Source: Thiodiazotropha sp040507245 (GTDB lineage Bacteria; Pseudomonadota; Gammaproteobacteria; Chromatiales; Chromatiaceae). Taken from it: a stretch of DNA of 18,300 nucleotides. The position numbers and the translations under genes were made by a program. Under the pieces are notes generated by a model. The model saw only the letters and a program-made list of their open reading frames with translations. It ran no database searches and was not told the origin of the DNA. The stretch's first letter is position 1; the number at the start of each line of letters is the position of its first letter. Below, piece after piece: positions 15,626 to 18,300 of this stretch. The DNA lies in contig JBEVVH010000057.1 in assembly GCA_040507245.1 (NCBI GenBank), forward strand, positions 1 to 18,300. The letters are read 5' to 3'.

Positions 15626-15925
15626 TCACTCTCCCCGCCGGGTGATGGCCCCGGGCCTGTTTTCTCCGCTGCCATCGAGTCGCCAGAGTCCCAGACGTCG
15701 CAGGGCCAGGGCCAGAATCAGGCTGCTCAGGCCGGCGCCTACCGCGGCCTCGGTCATGGCGACATCCGGTGCCCGCATCAGGGCGAACAGCAATGCGAGT
15801 CCCAACGAGACCACCGATGCGGCGGCAACCGCAGCCAGATGGTTATTGACCAGCAGCACCATCAATGCTGAGCTCAGCATCATCAGTGCCAGCAGTAAAG
15901 CGATCCAGAGTTCCAGGTCAGTCAT
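15626..15925 (-). CDS. DUF4040/MbhD-like small membrane subunit
   Basis: The protein has 99 residues, three membrane helices and the DUF4040 signature RAPDVAMTEAAVGAGLSSLILALAL. This corresponds to MbhD/MbsD and to part of the C-terminal extension of large MrpA proteins. No full-length MrpA is present, so this protein, the MbhE part of the next gene and the antiporter-like subunits together replace it. Its ATG overlaps the MrpG-like stop by eight bases. The stop is four bases before the MrpB-like start. Confidence 0.9.
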   Translation of the reverse strand: MTDLELWIALLLALMMLSSALMVLLVNNHLAAVAAASVVSLGLALLFALMRAPDVAMTEAAVGAGLSSLILALALRRLGLWRLDGSGENRPGAITRRGE

Positions 15926-16229
15926 GAGTCAGTGTTTTCCTGCGGGGCTTTTTCCAGGGTTCCACGCCGGCCATCAACAGGGCCCGGGCAATGGTGGAGG
16001 ATCCCAGGGGATTGGTGATCAGGATCAGCAGTCCGATCACCAGGATTTTCGACCACCAGCTGGGGAACAGCAGGGCCACTCCGATGAGCAGGCAGAGCGC
16101 GCCCAGGGTTACCGCTTTGGTTCCCGCCTGTATCCGGTTGTAGACATCCGGCATGCGAACCAGTCCGATGGCGCCGAACAGGGTGAATGCCGCACCTATA
16201 AGCAGAAAGATGTCCGCAGCGAGTCTCAT
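15918..16229 (-). CDS. mnhG: MrpG-like subunit
   Basis: The protein has 103 residues and three membrane helices. The MrpG/PhaG signature GLVRMPDVYNRIQAGTKAVTLG lies at about 22-43. It corresponds to MbsC/MbhC in the archaeal complexes and is a required part of the Na+-handling half of Mrp antiporters. Its ATG overlaps the MrpF-like stop (ATGA, 16226-16229). Confidence 0.94.
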   Translation of the reverse strand: MRLAADIFLLIGAAFTLFGAIGLVRMPDVYNRIQAGTKAVTLGALCLLIGVALLFPSWWSKILVIGLLILITNPLGSSTIARALLMAGVEPWKKPRRKTLTHD

Positions 16230-16492
16230 GATCCGTTCCCCTCGATGGCCCGGGCAATGGCAACCACGCCGACAAAGGCCAGGGTGCCGTAGACCAGAGC
16301 CACGTCCAGGTAGAGCGGGCTGCCGAGTAGCGCGGCCAGCACTACCAGTGCGGAAGTGGTCATCACGGCCAGGGTGTCGGCGGCGATCACCCGGTCTGGA
16401 GCAGTCGGTCCGAGGATCAGTCGCAGCAGGCCCAGTAGCACCGCACCGCCCAGCATGATCAGGGCGATGACCTCCAGTTGCGTCAATGTCAT
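16226..16492 (-). CDS. mnhF: MrpF-like subunit
   Basis: The protein has 88 residues from ATG 16492 (MTLTQLEVIAL) and three membrane helices. The MrpF signature GPTAPDRVIAADTLAVM is followed by YLDVALVYGTLAFVGVVAIAR. It corresponds to MbsB/MbhB. A longer open frame runs to 16903, but the upstream portion is out-of-frame reading of the MrpE-like gene. The chosen start makes the usual ATGA overlap with the MrpE-like stop. Confidence 0.94.
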   Translation of the reverse strand: MTLTQLEVIALIMLGGAVLLGLLRLILGPTAPDRVIAADTLAVMTTSALVVLAALLGSPLYLDVALVYGTLAFVGVVAIARAIEGNGS

Positions 16493-17016
16493 TTCACAAA
16501 GCCTTTCAGGTGTTTTTCGAATTGTGCGGTGATGGTCCGGGTCGCGGCATCCATGTCGGTGCCGGGGGGGCAGTCGACCCAGTGAATCGTCAGGGTGTCG
16601 TCCACCACGTCCACCGTCAGGGTGCCGGGTGTCAGGGTAATGGTGTTTGCCAGAATCAGCCGGCCCAGGGGCGACCGCAGTTCGGTTTTGACCTGAACCA
16701 GCGCGGGTCGGAGTGGGAGCGAGGGGGAAAGCACACGTCGCGCCATGTCCAGATTGGCCCGTACCAGAGCAATGATGAATACACCCAGGTAGGACAGGAA
16801 GGAGGGTATCGCCGACGGAGTGAAGCGTAGGCCACCGAAGATGCTGAGGTGGGGTCTGCTGATCAGGGTGACGATCAGTGCCACCATCAGACCTGCAACC
16901 CATTCGGCGGGATCGGAACTGCCGGTCAACAGCAGCCAGAGGGCGAACAAAAGGGCAAAAAGAAACATCCCGCTGGCGAGGTCGCTGGACGTCAATTCAC
17001 TGGCATTGCTACTCAT
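16489..17016 (-). CDS. mnhE: MrpE-like subunit (first gene of the operon)
   Basis: The protein has 175 residues from ATG 17016. Membrane helices lie in the first half (FLFALLFALWLLL and further). The MrpE domain continues with FIIALVRANLDMARRVL and LANTITLTPGTLTVDV, the family signature, and ends in a cytoplasmic domain. It corresponds to MbsA/MbhA. A TTG at 17061 would lengthen the frame by 15 residues, but the predicted promoter would begin transcription next to that codon. The ATG at 17016 is therefore preferred, although GGAAG directly before it is close and GAGAG further upstream is an alternative ribosome site. Confidence 0.92.
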   Translation of the reverse strand: MSSNASELTSSDLASGMFLFALLFALWLLLTGSSDPAEWVAGLMVALIVTLISRPHLSIFGGLRFTPSAIPSFLSYLGVFIIALVRANLDMARRVLSPSLPLRPALVQVKTELRSPLGRLILANTITLTPGTLTVDVVDDTLTIHWVDCPPGTDMDAATRTITAQFEKHLKGFVK

Positions 17017-17069
17017 CTTCCATCCACTCTCGGTTGTTATGCGGCCATGGCCGACGATCAACGCTTACC

Positions 17070-17098
17070 ATTATGAAGCGGCTGTGGCCAAGCTTCAA
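17070..17098 (-). promoter_or_regulatory. Sigma-70-type promoter for the Mbs-like operon
   Basis: Read on the minus strand, TTGAAG (17093-17098) and CATAAT (17070-17075) are separated by exactly 17 bp, matching the consensus at four and five of six positions. The expected start near 17063 leaves a leader of about 47 nt before the MrpE-like ATG. A 12-bp perfect palindrome CGGCCATGGCCG (17042-17053) lies in that leader and could be a regulatory site. Confidence 0.6.
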
Positions 17099-17699
17099 TT
17101 GGGAGTTCACCGGGCGGCCATTAAAAACCTAAATTGTTACCATCACATGACGCCACGAGCTGGAAGGAGTGTCAGGGGCAGCGGACATGCAAGCGACCTC
17201 TCACGGACCCCGGGCGGATTCTCACTCATACATCGGGCGCCGCCACATCGATCCACTCGGCAACCTCATTCCGGATATGAAATAACCTGGAATTTTACTT
17301 TGTTACTCGAGGTTTCATGGATGAATCAGGGGTTTCCTGAAATCATAGTGGATTATAATCGTTCTGTAATGGTCCATTTACAGAATCAAGTACGAGATTG
17401 TTGAGCAGGGTTCAAAAGTTACCATTTGCTTGCGGGTCGCACCATTCTGGAACCTTGCCAATTCGCTATCAAAGACTATGCATTCAGGGTCAGCGCATGG
17501 GTTTCGTCCGGTTTGGTGCGAGATGGAGCCATGCGGTCCAACATGGAACGTCACAAGGTCTATTCTCATACAATGTTCAGGGGGTTTTTTCTGATCGTTG
17601 AACATCCGTCCCAGCCCTGGGTGGCAGTTCGGGTTGGGGCACTCACCAAAGCTGCGCGACATCATGGAAGAGGAAGCGACGCAACCAAAGAGAGAAAAC
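17099..17699. other. Non-coding stretch between divergent units
   Basis: About 600 bp without a convincing gene: the open frames have no recognisable domains. A perfect TATAAT (17354-17359) lacks a good -35 at the right distance and lies 340 bp from the DUF302 start. An inverted repeat ATGTTCA/TGAACAT (17573-17579 and 17599-17605, 19-nt loop) sits about 95 bp upstream of the DUF302 gene. It might be a regulatory site or chance. Confidence 0.4.
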
Positions 17700-18089
17700 A
17701 TGTACAGCTTTTCCATACAACTTAACGGCCGGCTGGAAGAGATCGAATCCAGGGTGGTTGAGTCTCTGAAAGCAGAAGGCTTTGGGGTACTCACCGAAAT
17801 CGATGTACAGGCCACCCTCAAGGCGAAACTGGGTGTTGAGCGGCGCCCCTACCGGATACTCGGCGCCTGCAACCCGCCACTGGCTCACAAGGCGATCGAC
17901 ACGGAACCCGATATCGGGTTGCTGTTGCCATGCAACGTGGTGCTTCGCGAGGAAGTCGATGGCACGATCACGGTTGCTTTCATGGATCCGGTTGCGGTGC
18001 TGCAGCTGGTCGACCGTCCGGAAGTGGAGGGTCTTGCTAAGGAGGTCAAGCAGCGCCTGCTGAGAGTTCAGGCTTCTTTGCTTGCTTGA
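17700..18089 (+). CDS. DUF302-domain protein
   Basis: The protein has 129 residues and no signal peptide. The DUF302 fold is recognisable: an N-terminal strand-helix (MYSFSIQLNGRLEEIESRVVESLKAEGFGVLTEIDVQATLKAKLG), then YRILGACNPPLAHKAI with C57, DIGLLLPCNVVLRE with C78, and VAFMDPVAVL. DUF302 proteins are common in sulfur-oxidising and anaerobic bacteria, but their biochemical function is not established. The start at 17700 follows AGAGAG with 6 nt spacing and begins exactly at the domain edge. In-frame starts further upstream (17664, 17598) would add an unrelated leader. It is transcribed away from the Mbs-like operon, so it is probably an independent unit. Confidence 0.85.
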   Translation: MYSFSIQLNGRLEEIESRVVESLKAEGFGVLTEIDVQATLKAKLGVERRPYRILGACNPPLAHKAIDTEPDIGLLLPCNVVLREEVDGTITVAFMDPVAVLQLVDRPEVEGLAKEVKQRLLRVQASLLA

Positions 18090-18107
18090 TTCCGGAGATT
18101 TCAATTC

Positions 18108-18140
18108 CTCGTTCCCACGCTCTGCGTGGGAACGCATGCC
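18108..18140. repeat. REP-like palindrome
   Basis: A perfect 10-bp stem GTTCCCACGC / GCGTGGGAAC (18111-18120 and 18124-18133) with a TCT loop is followed by GCATGCC. This sequence family is widespread in gammaproteobacterial intergenic regions and is usually associated with REP-associated tyrosine transposases. It lies 20 bp after the DUF302 stop, where it could also limit transcript read-through. Confidence 0.75.
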
Positions 18141-18179
18141 TCAGGTTTGAAAAATACCTTTCAAACAATTCTATGCTGC

Positions 18180-18300
18180 TTGGAGCAAGCATGTATTACA
18201 ACAACAAGTACGGGCAAGCGAGTCTTCGATCTCATGAAAGATTTTGGGACATCCAAGTCCACCAAAATCGATTCGATCTTTGACAGCCTATTAGTGCCCC
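18180..18300 (+). CDS. Possible 5' part of an unidentified gene running off the window
   Basis: A frame open to the window end reads TSTGKRVFDLMKDFGTSKST and continues KIDSIFDSLLVP, which has protein-like composition. Possible starts are TTG at 18180 or the internal ATG at 18234. Neither has a strong ribosome site, and no family is recognised. Confidence 0.25.
   Translation, partial: MEQACITTTSTGKRVFDLMKDFGTSKSTKIDSIFDSLLVP

Noticed and set aside
17398..17725. Small plus-strand ORFs before the DUF302 gene
   Set aside because: No recognisable domain, no good ribosome site, and they overlap the DUF302 start in another frame.

Overview
The window looks like part of a moderately GC-rich gammaproteobacterial genome. 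A sulfur-oxidising lineage (Chromatiales or Sedimenticola-like) fits the protein style and gene content, but this is inference because no rRNA or marker gene is present. Almost all genes lie on the minus strand and are transcribed from about 17.0 kb towards position 1.

Core (about 17.0 to 5.07 kb, minus strand): a long, tightly overlapped operon for a membrane complex related to complex I and Mrp antiporters. In transcription order it encodes MrpE-, MrpF- and MrpG-like proteins, an MbhD-like (DUF4040) subunit, a fused MbhE/MrpB-like subunit, an MrpC/NuoK-like subunit and two successive antiporter-like subunits. These are followed by NuoH-, NuoB-, NuoC- and NuoD-like subunits and a terminal two-[4Fe-4S] ferredoxin subunit fused to a GltD/NfnL-type FAD/NAD(P)H oxidoreductase. 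The order, and especially the two consecutive antiporter-like subunits, matches the archaeal Mbs (formerly Mbx) sulfane reductase layout rather than complex I or Mbh hydrogenase. The large subunit keeps only the first Cys of each of its two CxxC nickel motifs, so it should not be a [NiFe] hydrogenase. The likely overall role is ion-coupled electron exchange between NAD(P)H or ferredoxin and an unknown acceptor or donor, possibly a sulfur species.

Repeats: three roughly 120-bp palindromic elements (4948-5076, 8591-8708, 10011-10132) fill the gaps between operon genes, each supplying the stop codon of the upstream gene. The same arms (6893-6925 and 7391-7430) bracket a four-helix-bundle (S23/IVS-family) gene inserted between the NuoD-like gene and the ferredoxin-fusion gene. 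Together they look like short, empty versions and one gene-carrying version of a single mobile element.

Downstream (about 4.9 to 0 kb, minus strand): a rubrerythrin/ferritin-like diiron protein, then a probably separate unit of a TolC-family outer-membrane protein, a PhnD-like periplasmic binding protein, and a membrane PAS-GGDEF-EAL cyclic-di-GMP protein cut off by the window edge.

Right end (17.1 to 18.3 kb): a good sigma-70 promoter for the operon, a stretch of about 600 bp without a convincing gene, a plus-strand DUF302 protein, a REP-like palindrome and a possible partial ORF running off the edge.
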